Positions 22,132-31,225 of a stretch of 39,815 bases of DNA are shown one piece after another (positions within the stretch are counted from its first letter, which is position 1; every line of letters begins with the position of its first letter). The stretch is from Desulfosporosinus sp. Tol-M. GTDB taxonomy: Bacteria; Bacillota; Desulfitobacteriia; Desulfitobacteriales; Desulfitobacteriaceae. The translations under genes were made by a program, and so were the position numbers. The stretch covers positions 1 through 39,815 of the forward strand of contig JQID01000068.1 of NCBI GenBank assembly GCA_000770645.1. The letters are read 5' to 3'. The notes under the pieces are model-generated. The model saw nothing but the letters and a program-made list of their open reading frames with translations, had not been told where the DNA came from and did not search any database.

Positions 22132-23607
22132 CGGCTGACGGTCTTGATCTTGTGGTTTTAAAATACTCGGGCGTTGGTTTTTAATAGGTACAGGAGAGCG
22201 CACCAGAACCGCCCCCAATGCTTTAATATCCATAGGAAGGAGTGGCCAGAGATAAGGTACGCCAAACGATTCTGTCCGCCATAAAAGAAAGAACCACATA
22301 GCCGCGCCTATCCCAAACCCTGGAAAGTTCAAGAGACCTGTCATCAGTATGAGAAACAAGCGCGCCAAGCGGTTAGCTAAACCCAATTCATAGCTGGGAG
22401 TCGCAAACGTTCCCACCGCGGCAATAGCCATGTACACCACTACCTCCGGGATAAACAGTCCCACTTTAATTGCGATATCCCCAAACATAAAGGCGGCAAT
22501 CAAACCCAAGGCCGACGCCAAGGGGCTCGGTGTATGAATGGTGGCCATACGTAAAAGGTCCACCCCGAACTCAGCCATCAAGACTTGGGCAAGTAATGGT
22601 ATTTTCGTTGGTTGAATAGGGCTGATAAACTGAAGCCAGTCCGGCAGTAATTGTGGATTTAAGGCTGCACCAAGCCAAAGAGGAAGTAGAAAGACCGCAG
22701 CAAAGATTCCTCCAAATCGTATCCAACGAAGATAAGCCCCTACACTCGGCTCCTGTCTGTATTCCTCGGCATGCTGGACATGACTCCAAAACGTCGCAGG
22801 CGCAATCATGACCGAGGGAGAAGTATCAACAAGCATGACGACATACCCTTGAAGCAGATGAATAGCCGCAACATCCGGACGTTCAGTATAGCGCACTCGG
22901 GGATAAGGATTCCAGTACTTGCTTCCAAGGATAAATTCTTCGACACTTTTTTCCGCCATGGGAATCCCATCAATCTTAATAGCCTGAATTTCTTTGTGAA
23001 GTTCTTTCACCAACTCTAAGTTCGTAACATCTTCAATATAGGAAATACATACATCCGTTTTCGAACGTCCTCCCACTTGGACCAGCTTCATGCGTAGTTT
23101 CGGATCACGTAAGCGTCGACGGATCAAGGCCGTATTCACGACCAGTGTTTCCGTGAATCCGTCACGAGAACCCCGAGTGACACGCTCAATATCCGGTTCC
23201 TGAGGCTGACGAGCAGGATACGCCCTGACATCAACAATTATTGCTCTATCTTGTCCCTCCACAAGAATCGCCATTGGGCCTGACAAAACAAAATAGAACA
23301 CCTTATCCATCGTTTTTACTTCAGATACCTGTAGATTTACGATGTTTCCTTTGACTAATTTATCCAGTGAATTGACAATCAAATCCGAACGTTCTAAGCC
23401 AACGAGCACCTCTAATATGTAACTGACCACATGTGAATCGACCAATCCATTGACTGAATAAATCGCCACCCGTTTACCACCAATGGACATCTCCCGCAGG
23501 ACAATATCAAAGCTATCCGGAACCCCTAATTGCCGATTTATGTAATCCACATTTTTTTGATAGGCTTTACTCACGGGAACGTTTTTTTCACTCGCATTAG
23601 AATCCAT
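22129..23607 (-). CDS. spoVAF: Stage V sporulation protein AF (GerA-family membrane protein)
   Basis: A 492-residue member of the GerA/SpoVAF family: a soluble N-terminal half (about 1-285, with DVCISYIEDV, IDGIPMAEKSVEEFI and NPYPRVRYTERPD) and four to five membrane helices in the C-terminal half (about 300-440). SpoVAF lies in the spore inner membrane and is linked to nutrient-triggered germination alongside GerA receptors and the SpoVA channel. The ATG 23605-23607 has AAGGGG about 9 nt upstream. It is separated from spoVAE by 198 bp of heptad repeats, unlike the tight spacing usual in this operon. The gene order makes SpoVAF rather than a GerAA receptor the likelier call. Confidence 0.9.
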   Translation of the reverse strand: MDSNASEKNVPVSKAYQKNVDYINRQLGVPDSFDIVLREMSIGGKRVAIYSVNGLVDSHVVSYILEVLVGLERSDLIVNSLDKLVKGNIVNLQVSEVKTMDKVFYFVLSGPMAILVEGQDRAIIVDVRAYPARQPQEPDIERVTRGSRDGFTETLVVNTALIRRRLRDPKLRMKLVQVGGRSKTDVCISYIEDVTNLELVKELHKEIQAIKIDGIPMAEKSVEEFILGSKYWNPYPRVRYTERPDVAAIHLLQGYVVMLVDTSPSVMIAPATFWSHVQHAEEYRQEPSVGAYLRWIRFGGIFAAVFLLPLWLGAALNPQLLPDWLQFISPIQPTKIPLLAQVLMAEFGVDLLRMATIHTPSPLASALGLIAAFMFGDIAIKVGLFIPEVVVYMAIAAVGTFATPSYELGLANRLARLFLILMTGLLNFPGFGIGAAMWFFLLWRTESFGVPYLWPLLPMDIKALGAVLVRSPVPIKNQRPSILKPQDQDRQP

Positions 23608-23623
23608 GCATCACAACCCCTTA

Positions 23624-23807
23624 TCGAAGTTCGAGGTTCGAGGTTCGATCTTTGAACATCGAAATGGCCTTTGTCGTGGTTCAAAGTTCGTAGTTTGTTA
23701 TTCGTACTTTGAGTATCGAAATGAGCCGGTCATAGTTTACCGATCGTACCACGAATATCGAATATCGAATATCGAATATCGAATATCGAATATCGAACAT
23801 CGAAATT
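23624..23807. repeat. Heptad arrays C1-C3 between spoVAE and spoVAF
   Basis: Three runs with 7-bp period: 23624-23665 (TCGAAGT, TCGAGGT twice, TCGATCT, TTGAACA, TCGAAAT), 23680-23721 (TTCAAAG, TTCGTAG, TTTGTTA, TTCGTAC and related) and 23752-23807 (six exact CGAATAT copies, then CGAACAT and CGAAATT). The last unit overlaps the spoVAE stop codon at 23806-23808. The short gaps between runs hold nothing else recognisable. Confidence 0.85.
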
Positions 23808-24168
23808 ACCCTTTGGGGTTAAACGTAACAGCCATCAAATACCCGAAAAACACTGCCGCCGCAATCCCAACCGCCGTTGCTTCCACACCGCCGGAAAAAG
23901 CACCAATGATACCCCGTTCTCCAACCGCCTCCATTGCCCCTTTGGAAAGATTATACCCAAAGCCTGATAAGGGAATTGTGGCCCCTGCTCCTCCAATTTT
24001 CACCAATGGTTCATACAGCCCCAACGCCCCAAGGATCGCTCCTCCTGTCACAAAGAAGACAAGCACATGCGCCGGCGTAAACTTTGGTTCTGTCAAGTCC
24101 ATAAGAAGTTGTCCAATAACACAAACTATCCCTCCGACAATAAAAGCTGGAATAATCATCTCAAACAA
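23806..24168 (-). CDS. spoVAE: Stage V sporulation protein AE
   Basis: A 120-residue protein of three to four membrane helices with the SpoVAC/SpoVAE signature GGAGATIPLSGFGYNLSKG, matching SpoVAEb. It is part of the inner-membrane channel that moves calcium-dipicolinate into the developing spore and out during germination. The start is TTG 24168 with GGGGGTG upstream (an ATG three codons later is possible). It begins 15 bases after spoVAD. Its homology to spoVAC is visible in the shared GGAG(S/A) region. Confidence 0.93.
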   Translation of the reverse strand: MFEMIIPAFIVGGIVCVIGQLLMDLTEPKFTPAHVLVFFVTGGAILGALGLYEPLVKIGGAGATIPLSGFGYNLSKGAMEAVGERGIIGAFSGGVEATAVGIAAAVFFGYLMAVTFNPKG

Positions 24169-24183
24169 ACGTACTCACCCCCT

Positions 24184-25191
24184 TCACGCCTCTATAACCA
24201 CGGCATGCCCAATACCGGGGATAGATTCTCCTTGCAGCGACGATGTTGGGCTATGCAAAGCGCCACTGCCCACCAGCAAGACTCGCCTTAACTCTCCAAC
24301 TTTAATCCTTTGCATAATATTCCCGGCGAAAACCACCGCTGAACAACCACATCCACTGCCTCCGGCATGAACATCCTGGCTGGCATCGTAAATCATAACC
24401 CCACAATCCGTAAATCCCGTGCCCATATCTATGCCACTTTTCTTAAGTACTTCCCCAGAGAGCCCTAATCCAACCGCGCCTAGATCCCCCGAGGCAATCA
24501 GGTTATAATCCTCCGGTTTGCGCTGCAAATCACGGAGGTGATTTAGGATTGTTTCCGCAACCCCCGGGGCCATGGCTGCACCCATGTTATTGACATCAGA
24601 TTGAGCATAGTCCACAACTCTTCCGATCGTTGCTGAGGTAATTCGCGGCCCAGTCCCACTCTTTCCAAGGAGCAAACTTCCCGCTCCGGTCACCGTCCAC
24701 TGTGCACTCATAGCCCTTTGTGCACCCTGTTCCGTCGGCAACCGGTACTGCCGTTCTGCCGTATCATGGTGGCTGGATGCCCCGACAAGAACATTACGAG
24801 CGAATCCTCCGTCAATTAGCATGCTCCCAACAGCCAAGCCCAAAGCCATCGTGGAACAAGCTCCATATAACCCGATATAAGGCAAAGCCATTTGCCGCGC
24901 GGCAAAATTAGAGGAGATGATTTGATTAAGCAAATCCCCCGCTAACATAAAATCAATTTGCTCCTCAGGAATGCCGGCTTGATCAATAGCCCCCTGCAGC
25001 GCCTCCTGAAGCATTTTACTCTCCGCAAACTCCCAGGATTTTTCACCGTTTAGTTGGTCTTTCCAGACCTTGCTAAATGTTTTTCCGAGAGGACCTTGCC
25101 CTTCTTTAGGACCCACCACAGAATAAGACGATAAAATAACCGGTGGGTTGCTAAACACCACGGTCTGATTTCCCTTACGTTTCAAATTCAT
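24184..25191 (-). CDS. spoVAD: Stage V sporulation protein AD
   Basis: A 335-residue thiolase-fold protein with GLYGACSTMALGLAVG, LVGASSHHDTAERQYRLP and the C-terminal GGSGCGCSAVVFAGN. SpoVAD is the soluble SpoVA subunit known to bind dipicolinic acid. The start is ATG 25191, about 9 nt after GGTGG. The length is standard. It lies 78 bp after spoVAC and just before spoVAE, in the usual order. Confidence 0.96.
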   Translation of the reverse strand: MNLKRKGNQTVVFSNPPVILSSYSVVGPKEGQGPLGKTFSKVWKDQLNGEKSWEFAESKMLQEALQGAIDQAGIPEEQIDFMLAGDLLNQIISSNFAARQMALPYIGLYGACSTMALGLAVGSMLIDGGFARNVLVGASSHHDTAERQYRLPTEQGAQRAMSAQWTVTGAGSLLLGKSGTGPRITSATIGRVVDYAQSDVNNMGAAMAPGVAETILNHLRDLQRKPEDYNLIASGDLGAVGLGLSGEVLKKSGIDMGTGFTDCGVMIYDASQDVHAGGSGCGCSAVVFAGNIMQRIKVGELRRVLLVGSGALHSPTSSLQGESIPGIGHAVVIEA

Positions 25192-25269
25192 GCCTTTATC
25201 CCACCTTCATAAAACCAACAAATATTTGAGTTTTTCGTGCTTGTCATGTAAGGCGCCTACCCCAGATGT

Positions 25270-25737
25270 TTAGTGTAAAAGAAAATATGCGATTCCTATT
25301 ACAATCGATGTGGCAACCCCGTACACAAGAACAGGACCCGCAACCGTAAACAACTTTGCTCCAACACCCAGCACATAACCTTCCCGCTTATATTCCATAG
25401 CCGGTGAAACAATAGAATTGGCAAACCCAGTGACCGGAACGATGGAACCGGCTCCTCCAAATTTTCCAATTTCATCATAAATTCCTAAGCCTGTTAAAAA
25501 CGCACCTATAAAAATCATCGTCGCGGTTGCCGCAGTCGATGCTTCAATACGTGCCAACCCGAAGGTCACATATAGATTAATAATAACCTGGCCGATCGCG
25601 CAAATAATTCCTCCAACGGCAAAAGCCCGTACCACGTTTTTAACAATAGTGGGCTTGGGCGTAAATTGCTGCGCTAGCGGTTTATATTGCTCAGGGGTTA
25701 CAGCAATCGTAGGCTTACGTAAAGACTGCTTAGCCAC
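25270..25737 (-). CDS. spoVAC: Stage V sporulation protein AC
   Basis: A 155-residue membrane protein with four predicted helices and the signature GGAGSIVPVTGFANSIVSPAMEYKREG. SpoVAC is the SpoVA subunit reported to act as a mechanosensitive channel for calcium-dipicolinate. The start is GTG 25737 with GGAGG 9 nt upstream. First gene of the spoVA operon here; spoVAA and spoVAB, present in Bacillus, are absent, as in many clostridia. Confidence 0.96.
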   Translation of the reverse strand: MAKQSLRKPTIAVTPEQYKPLAQQFTPKPTIVKNVVRAFAVGGIICAIGQVIINLYVTFGLARIEASTAATATMIFIGAFLTGLGIYDEIGKFGGAGSIVPVTGFANSIVSPAMEYKREGYVLGVGAKLFTVAGPVLVYGVATSIVIGIAYFLLH

Positions 25738-25775
25738 ACCCTAATTCCTCCTTCTTTACTAATACATACTAATTG

Positions 25776-25805
25776 TATTATTAATCCAAACAGTCTAAAT
25801 TATAC
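25776..25805 (-). promoter_or_regulatory. Candidate sigma-G/sigma-F promoter of the spoVA operon
   Basis: On the minus strand GTATA (25801-25805) and AATAATA (25776-25782) are 18 bp apart. This is close to the forespore consensus GHATR - N18 - CATNHTA, with one mismatch in the -10. SpoVA operons are sigma-G-dependent in studied species. Confidence 0.45.
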
Positions 25806-25913
25806 TAAGCGAGTCTTTATAGGTACCAGTCGGAAATAATTAGCTGACGCCTATATACTTTTAGGAAGGTTCCTTATTTCGACACAGCTTCCCAAGGAAT
25901 TTTGAAAATTTTA

Positions 25914-25940
25914 GCAGGAAATTTATGGGTGGTATCGAAG
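25914..25940 (+). promoter_or_regulatory. Candidate sigma-H promoter of spoIIA
   Basis: GCAGGAAAT (25914-25922) fits the sigma-H -35 (RNAGGAWWW). ATCGAAG (25934-25940), 11 bp later, fits the -10 (RNNGAAT) except for the last base. spoIIA is sigma-H-driven in Bacillus. Confidence 0.55.
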
Positions 25941-25971
25941 TCCTTAGTACTGGGAGAAAATTTTAGGGGGA

Positions 25972-26322
25972 ATGGTCTTGAAACTTGAAAAAAAGATAGA
26001 GCGCCTGACCCTACTCTTGCGCTTAGATGGAGAACTGGATATGCACACCGCTTCAATGGTACGACAAGCCATTGACCTTGAGATTGAGAAACGAGGAATT
26101 CGCACGGTCATTCTTAATCTTCAAAACGTTCGATTTGTCGACAGTTCCGGACTCGGTGTTATCATAGGCAGATACAAAAAACTACTCCCCTTGGGGGGAA
26201 ATCTAAAAATCACCAATGTCCCCCCACATATTTATAAAATTATGGAATTGTCGGGACTACCTAAAATTATCAATTTCTACGTGGATGAAGGGCACGCATA
26301 TGATGAAGGAAGGGGAGCCTAA
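25972..26322 (+). CDS. spoIIAA: Anti-sigma-F factor antagonist
   Basis: A 116-residue STAS-domain protein. The phosphorylation loop FVDSSGLGVIIGRYK places the target serine at residue 58 or 59. Dephosphorylated SpoIIAA binds SpoIIAB and frees sigma-F in the forespore. The ATG at 25972 is only one base after GGGGG; a TTG at 25978 has a better 7-base spacing and would shorten the protein by two residues, so the start is not certain. First gene of the three-gene spoIIA operon, divergent from spoVA. Confidence 0.96.
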   Translation: MVLKLEKKIERLTLLLRLDGELDMHTASMVRQAIDLEIEKRGIRTVILNLQNVRFVDSSGLGVIIGRYKKLLPLGGNLKITNVPPHIYKIMELSGLPKIINFYVDEGHAYDEGRGA

Positions 26323-26760
26323 ATGAAAACTAATCATATAAACCTCACATTTTCAAGTAACGCAGAAAATGTAAGCATTACCCGTTTGCTCATTGCTTCG
26401 GTTGGCGCGCAACTGGATCTTCCGCTTAATGACATTGAAGAACTCAAAGTCGCCGTTTCCGAAGCTGTAACCAACGCCATTATCCATGGCTACAAGAGTA
26501 ACCCTCATCACATTGTTTATCTAGATCTGGATATCGTCGGCGATAACCTTAAGATTGTCGTGAAAGATGAAGGTTGTGGCATCTCGAATATTGAGCAAGC
26601 CATGCAACCTGCTTATAGTACGGATCCGGAGCGTATGGGCCTGGGCTTTGTCTTCATGCAATCTTTCATGGACGAACTTCAAGTAGAGTCTACGCTTGAA
26701 GTGGGAACAACAGTGACCATGATTAAGCATCTTAAACAAACACCCATCTCCTCTCATTAG
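26323..26760 (+). CDS. spoIIAB: Anti-sigma-F factor, serine kinase
   Basis: A 145-residue GHKL-fold kinase with the N-box SEAVTNAIIHGY, the G1 box VKDEGCGI and the ATP lid GLGFVFMQSFMD. It holds sigma-F inactive with ATP bound and phosphorylates SpoIIAA. The ATG follows the spoIIAA TAA directly, with GGGGAG 5 bases upstream, so translation is coupled. Confidence 0.97.
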   Translation: MKTNHINLTFSSNAENVSITRLLIASVGAQLDLPLNDIEELKVAVSEAVTNAIIHGYKSNPHHIVYLDLDIVGDNLKIVVKDEGCGISNIEQAMQPAYSTDPERMGLGFVFMQSFMDELQVESTLEVGTTVTMIKHLKQTPISSH

Positions 26761-26770
26761 GGGGTGCGTT

Positions 26771-27577
26771 ATGATTCAACGACTAACTGAAATGAATCTC
26801 CCCCACTTCCCACTGCTCTCGGACAAGGAGATGATGTTTTACCTCCATGCTGCCAAAGATGGGGATACTGCAGCGCGCGAGCGTTTAATCAATTGCAACT
26901 TAAAACTCATTTTTAATTTAGTTCAGCGCTTTTCCCAACGTGGCTACGAGATCGAAGACCTCTTTCAAATCGGAACGATAGGACTCATTAAAGCTATTGA
27001 TAAATTCGACTTTAGCTACGGGGTAAAATTTTCAACGTATGCGGTTCCGATGATTATCGGTGAAATTCGACGTTTTCTCCGCGATGACCACCCTATAAAG
27101 GTACCTCGTTCCTATAAAGAACTTGTTTATAAAGTAAATCGCTCGCGGGACGAACTATCGGCAACGCTCGGCCGTGAGGCAACTATCGGGGAAATCGCGA
27201 TAAACATCGGGGTCGACAGGGATGAGATCGTCGCTGCACTTGAAGCAATCCAAAGTCCTACCTCAATTTATGATACCCTCTATCAAGACGACTCCGATCC
27301 GATCTTCGTTCTCGATCAGCTCTCAGAGGAAAAGGGTCCTGATCCCAGTTGGCTAGATAAGATTGCTCTTAATGAAGTCCTGGATAAACTGCCTGAACGT
27401 GAAAAGCGCGTACTCATAATGCGTTTTTTTGAAGATAAGACACAGAGCCAAATTGCCAGTCTGCTCAATCTTTCGCAGGTTCAAATTTCTCGGATCGAAC
27501 GGGCAGCTCTCCTTAGGATCCGTGAATTGTCGCGGATTAAGGATAGCTCAGATAAAGACTCCACTCATTTGGACTAA
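26771..27577 (+). CDS. sigF: Forespore RNA polymerase sigma factor F
   Basis: A 268-residue sigma-70 family protein with region 2 (LIFNLVQRFSQRGYEIEDLFQIGTIGLIKAIDKFD, then FSTYAVPMIIGEIRRFLRDD), region 3 (VPRSYKELVYKVN) and region 4 (LPEREKRVLIMRFFEDKTQSQIASLLNLSQVQISRIE). It directs early forespore transcription. AGGGGG lies 6 nt before the ATG and overlaps the stop codon of spoIIAB, 10 bases upstream. It converges with dacF with only 9 bases between the stops and no evident terminator. Confidence 0.97.
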   Translation: MIQRLTEMNLPHFPLLSDKEMMFYLHAAKDGDTAARERLINCNLKLIFNLVQRFSQRGYEIEDLFQIGTIGLIKAIDKFDFSYGVKFSTYAVPMIIGEIRRFLRDDHPIKVPRSYKELVYKVNRSRDELSATLGREATIGEIAINIGVDRDEIVAALEAIQSPTSIYDTLYQDDSDPIFVLDQLSEEKGPDPSWLDKIALNEVLDKLPEREKRVLIMRFFEDKTQSQIASLLNLSQVQISRIERAALLRIRELSRIKDSSDKDSTHLD

Positions 27578-27586
27578 ACGCATAAG

Positions 27587-28735
27587 CTAATAACCAAAAA
27601 CGCCTTTCAGAGTCCGTTCTATTTGCTCGACCGGACCAGCTTTGGCAATAGGGTGATCAGCAATTAAATTTACACTTGCTTGCAACTGATCATTGCGATA
27701 TAGAAGAACTTCCCCTAACTTTTGTCCTTTCTGAATCGGAGCACTGATAGTTGGGTTGAGCTTGGTCTCGACCCATGAGTTTTTATCTTTCCCTTTTTCC
27801 ACAGTCGCCCCTAAGGGCTTTTCAGTGAGCGCTGCAACCTCATCTTCAATTCCTTTGTGTACCTTTACAACCCCAAGCTTTTGAGCTGCCGGGGCATACA
27901 GTTTGAACTCATATTTCGCAAAACCATAGTTATATATTTTCATAGACTCTGCAAAATGCCCTCTCACTTGGGGTACACCCATGACGACACAAATCAACCT
28001 TAGGCCATTTCTCTCCACAGTCGAAGCCAGGCAATACTTTGCTTCATTCGTCCACCCTGTTTTGAAGCCATCAGCCCCAGGGTACCACCAAAGTAACTTG
28101 TTAGTATTCCAAAGCTTAAATTTCCCGTCCCGTAAGTCATATTCTTTCATGCTGGTCAACTTCCGTACTAATGGGTAATTGAGGGCTTCTCTGGAAATGA
28201 CTGCCAGATCATATGCGCTTGTATAATGCCCCTCTGCGGGAAGCCCATAGGCATTTACGAAATGCGTATTTTTTAGACCTAAGGCTTGGGCCTTATTGTT
28301 CATTTCTTCCACAAACGCTTCATGTGTTCCGTTAATGTGTTCCGCCACGGCGACACAGCCATCATTAGCTGAGCCAACGGCAATGGCAATCAACATCTGT
28401 TCTAACGTAAATGTTTCCCCCGGTTCCAGATAGATCTGAGAACCCCCGAGTTTACTGGCATTCTCGCTGGCTGTCACTTTGTCCGTCAATTTGACTTTTC
28501 CAGAAGCTACGGCATCTGCTGCCACCAGTAAAGTCATGATTTTCGTAACACTTGCCGGTGGTAATTCTTTATGCGCTTCTTTTTCATAAAAAATTTCACC
28601 GGATGCCGCGTCCATGAGAATAGCACTTGTGGCTTCTGTCTCGATCTCAACTCCCAGGACCGGTTGGACATTAGCAAAGCCTATGTTACAGAAGACGAGC
28701 GCCATGGCTAAAACAATTGCATAACTTTTCCGCAT
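27587..28735 (-). CDS. dacF: D-alanyl-D-alanine carboxypeptidase (penicillin-binding protein, DacF type)
   Basis: A 382-residue low-molecular-mass PBP with a signal peptide (residues 1-28) and the three active-site motifs SVTK (62-65), SAN (122-124) and KTG (225-227). It has a C-terminal beta-rich domain (about 280-370). It removes the terminal D-Ala from peptidoglycan pentapeptides at the outer face of the membrane. The neighbourhood with sigF and spoVA matches Bacillus dacF, which is expressed in the forespore. The start is ATG 28735 with AAGGAGG 9 nt upstream. The motif set also fits other DacA-type enzymes; the DacF call rests on context. Confidence 0.93.
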   Translation of the reverse strand: MRKSYAIVLAMALVFCNIGFANVQPVLGVEIETEATSAILMDAASGEIFYEKEAHKELPPASVTKIMTLLVAADAVASGKVKLTDKVTASENASKLGGSQIYLEPGETFTLEQMLIAIAVGSANDGCVAVAEHINGTHEAFVEEMNNKAQALGLKNTHFVNAYGLPAEGHYTSAYDLAVISREALNYPLVRKLTSMKEYDLRDGKFKLWNTNKLLWWYPGADGFKTGWTNEAKYCLASTVERNGLRLICVVMGVPQVRGHFAESMKIYNYGFAKYEFKLYAPAAQKLGVVKVHKGIEDEVAALTEKPLGATVEKGKDKNSWVETKLNPTISAPIQKGQKLGEVLLYRNDQLQASVNLIADHPIAKAGPVEQIERTLKGVFGY

Positions 28736-28766
28736 TTATTGAACCCTCCTTAAATAAGTGTGCTGT

Positions 28767-28795
28767 TATTATCCCCAAAAACGAAAATTATATCG
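28767..28795 (-). promoter_or_regulatory. Candidate sigma-F promoter of dacF
   Basis: GGGGATAATA (28767-28776, minus strand) fits the sigma-F -10 GGNRANAHTR at every position. A weak -35, CGATA (28791-28795), lies 14 bp upstream. A TATAAT (about 28788-28793) overlaps, so a sigma-A promoter is the alternative. Confidence 0.4.
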
Positions 28796-28840
28796 AATAA
28801 ATAAAATGAAATCGCATGTTCACCAAAACCAACAAAACCG

Positions 28841-28868
28841 AACTCCCCGCAGCTTGCTGCGGGGAGTT
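28841..28868 (-). terminator. Terminator after hppA
   Basis: AACTCCCCGCAGC and GCTGCGGGGAGTT form a perfect 13-bp stem with a 2-base loop, followed on the minus strand by CGGTTTTGTTGGTTTT. It lies 64 bp after the hppA stop. Confidence 0.75.
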
Positions 28869-28932
28869 TCATTAAGTGTCTCAAGTTTACCATTTAAGTT
28901 GTATAGGCAGCTTATTGAATAGCTCCAGGCAA

Positions 28933-30945
28933 TTACATCAGGAATGGAGCAATAATCAAGGAAATTGTACCCATAACTTTGATTAACGGATTCATCGAAG
29001 GTCCGGAAGTATCTTTAAATGGGTCTCCTACTGTATCACCAACGACCGAAGCTTCATGAGTTGGCGTATGTTTACCACCAAGGTTACCCGCTTCAATATA
29101 CTTCTTGGCATTGTCCCAAGCACCACCGGCATTAGACATGAAGATAGCCAATAACAGCCCGGCAACAGTCCCACCAAGCAAATATCCGCCCAAAGCATCC
29201 TTACCAAGTCCAAACCCAACAATAACGGGCACCACAACGGCAAGTAGCCCAGGAACAATCATTTCGCGAAGAGCGGCTTTAGTAGAAATATCGACACAAG
29301 CCCGATAATCCGGCTTCCCTGTACCTTCCATAATTCCAGGAATTTCTCGGAACTGACGACGTACTTCTCCGATCATCTGAAAGGCGGCTTTACCAACTGC
29401 TTCCATAGTAAATGCCGAGAACAGAAAGGGTACGGCAGCACCAAGAAAGACACCAATAATTGTTTTAGGAACTAAGACATTAATCATCTCTAAGTGAACC
29501 AACTCAGCATAGGCATTGAAAAGTGCCAAAGCTGTCAAAGCTGCTGAACCGATCGCAAATCCTTTAGCTACGGCAGCTGTAGTATTGCCTACCGAATCAA
29601 GCTTATCTGTAGTTTTTCGAACATTAGCCTCAAGTCCGGCCATCTCAGCGATTCCACCGGCATTGTCAGCTACGGGACCAAAGGAATCAATGGCTACTAC
29701 TATACCTGCTGTGGATAACATTGCCATAGCGGCAATAGCAATTCCGAAGGTTCCCGCTGCCGCATGGGAAACGTAAATAGCTGCACAGATCACAAGAACC
29801 GGTAGCGTAGTACTCTTGTAGCCTACAGCTAAACCAGCAATAATATTGGTCGCAGCACCTGTCTCCGAGGCCTTAGCGATACTTTGGGCAGGTGACTTCT
29901 GATTCGAGGTATAGTATTCCGTAATCAAACCAATCAGAACATTAACGACCAAACCGGCTATAATCGCCATAAATACCGAATTAGGGGTTATTGTTATGTC
30001 ACCAACCACTAAAGCAGCCGGCAAGATTGAATGACAGATTGCATAAGCCGCAATAGCCGTTAAGAGATTTGTTCCCCAGAGTCCCAGATTCAAAGCGCTT
30101 TGCGGATTGGCATTTTCACCGGTACGTACAAAAAAGCTGGAGATAATCGTGGCAATTATCCCGGCAACGCCTAAGAATAATGGCAACATTACTCCAGGCA
30201 ACCCTGCATCCACGCTTTTGAAAACTGAAGCGCCTACCAACATGGCAGCAATTGTTGTAGCAGCATAAGATTCAAACAAGTCGGCACCCATTCCGGCGGT
30301 ATCCCCGACATTGTCTCCTACGTTATCAGCAATCGTCGCTGGGTTACGCGGATCATCCTCAGGAATCCCTGCTTCTACTTTACCAACCAAGTCTGCTCCG
30401 ACATCTGCAGCTTTGGTATAAATCCCCCCGCCAACACGGGCGAAAAGAGCAACGGCACTCGCGCCAAAAGCAAAAGAGTTAATCATATCAAGATCTTTAA
30501 AAGCTAAGTAAAGTAAAGTAACACCCAGAAGACCTAACCCGACAACAGCTAAGCCCATTACAGCCCCACCGCGGAAAGCAACTCCCAAGGCTTTGTTCAA
30601 GCTTGATCGGGCAGCTTCGGTTGTACGGCAATTAGCCCGCGTGGTAATAGACATCCCTATATAGCCGGCTACCGCTGACAAAACTGACCCAACCACAAAG
30701 GAAATAGCCGTTTCCCAGTTCTTGGCAAATAATAGGACGATACCAATAATAATTACAATCGGAGTCAGTGTACGATACTCACGATTAAGAAAGGCCATAG
30801 CTCCTTCTTGAATCGCCTTGGAGATCTCTTGCATTTTGGCATTCCCGGGACTATTACTTAAGACACTTTTCGCAAAGTAGAATGCAAAAAGGATCGCAAG
30901 AATTCCCGCTCCCACTGCCCATAAGGGAATTGAATTTAAATCCAT
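28933..30945 (-). CDS. hppA: Membrane-bound ion-pumping pyrophosphatase
   Basis: A 670-residue protein with about 16 membrane helices. The pyrophosphate site is in [22 protein letters not shown] followed by [22 protein letters not shown], with a second acidic set in [10 protein letters not shown] and a third near the end ([17 protein letters not shown]). It couples PPi hydrolysis to export of H+ or Na+. GNTTAA, with Ala where K+-independent enzymes have Lys, points to the K+-dependent class; DLFESY keeps the Glu important for ion selectivity, but H+ and Na+ cannot be told apart safely. The start is ATG 30945 with AAGGAGG 10 nt upstream. Single-gene unit. Confidence 0.97.
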   Translation of the reverse strand: MDLNSIPLWAVGAGILAILFAFYFAKSVLSNSPGNAKMQEISKAIQEGAMAFLNREYRTLTPIVIIIGIVLLFAKNWETAISFVVGSVLSAVAGYIGMSITTRANCRTTEAARSSLNKALGVAFRGGAVMGLAVVGLGLLGVTLLYLAFKDLDMINSFAFGASAVALFARVGGGIYTKAADVGADLVGKVEAGIPEDDPRNPATIADNVGDNVGDTAGMGADLFESYAATTIAAMLVGASVFKSVDAGLPGVMLPLFLGVAGIIATIISSFFVRTGENANPQSALNLGLWGTNLLTAIAAYAICHSILPAALVVGDITITPNSVFMAIIAGLVVNVLIGLITEYYTSNQKSPAQSIAKASETGAATNIIAGLAVGYKSTTLPVLVICAAIYVSHAAAGTFGIAIAAMAMLSTAGIVVAIDSFGPVADNAGGIAEMAGLEANVRKTTDKLDSVGNTTAAVAKGFAIGSAALTALALFNAYAELVHLEMINVLVPKTIIGVFLGAAVPFLFSAFTMEAVGKAAFQMIGEVRRQFREIPGIMEGTGKPDYRACVDISTKAALREMIVPGLLAVVVPVIVGFGLGKDALGGYLLGGTVAGLLLAIFMSNAGGAWDNAKKYIEAGNLGGKHTPTHEASVVGDTVGDPFKDTSGPSMNPLIKVMGTISLIIAPFLM

Positions 30946-31042
30946 TAAGTGACATCCTCCTTAATATGAATTACCCCCGCGTATTTAGTTCTCCGCCCTT
31001 TTTTTCTCACTCCCTTATATTTTATTATACGAAGGCACACTC

Positions 31043-31072
31043 ATTATAGCAGGATGTCGTACTACAATACAA
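31043..31072 (-). promoter_or_regulatory. Promoter of hppA
   Basis: TTGTAT (31067-31072) and TATAAT (31043-31048) on the minus strand, 18 bp apart, giving a leader of about 90 nt. The rest of 31073-31225 shows no terminator for pcrA and nothing else. Confidence 0.7.
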
Positions 31073-31225
31073 GTACCAGACAAGCATTTCGTAAAAAGTT
31101 CATTATATTTTGGATATATTTAGTCTTATCCTCTTCACAACGGCTCTATTGCTTTATGTTCCAGCCCTGTCAGATGATAATAGCGTGATCAAGAAGGCTC
31201 TAAAAAGGTACAATAGATAAAAATG

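Noticed and set aside
23752..23807. Possible CRISPR array because of regular short repeats.
   Set aside because: The 7-bp unit is contiguous with no spacers, and no cas genes are present.
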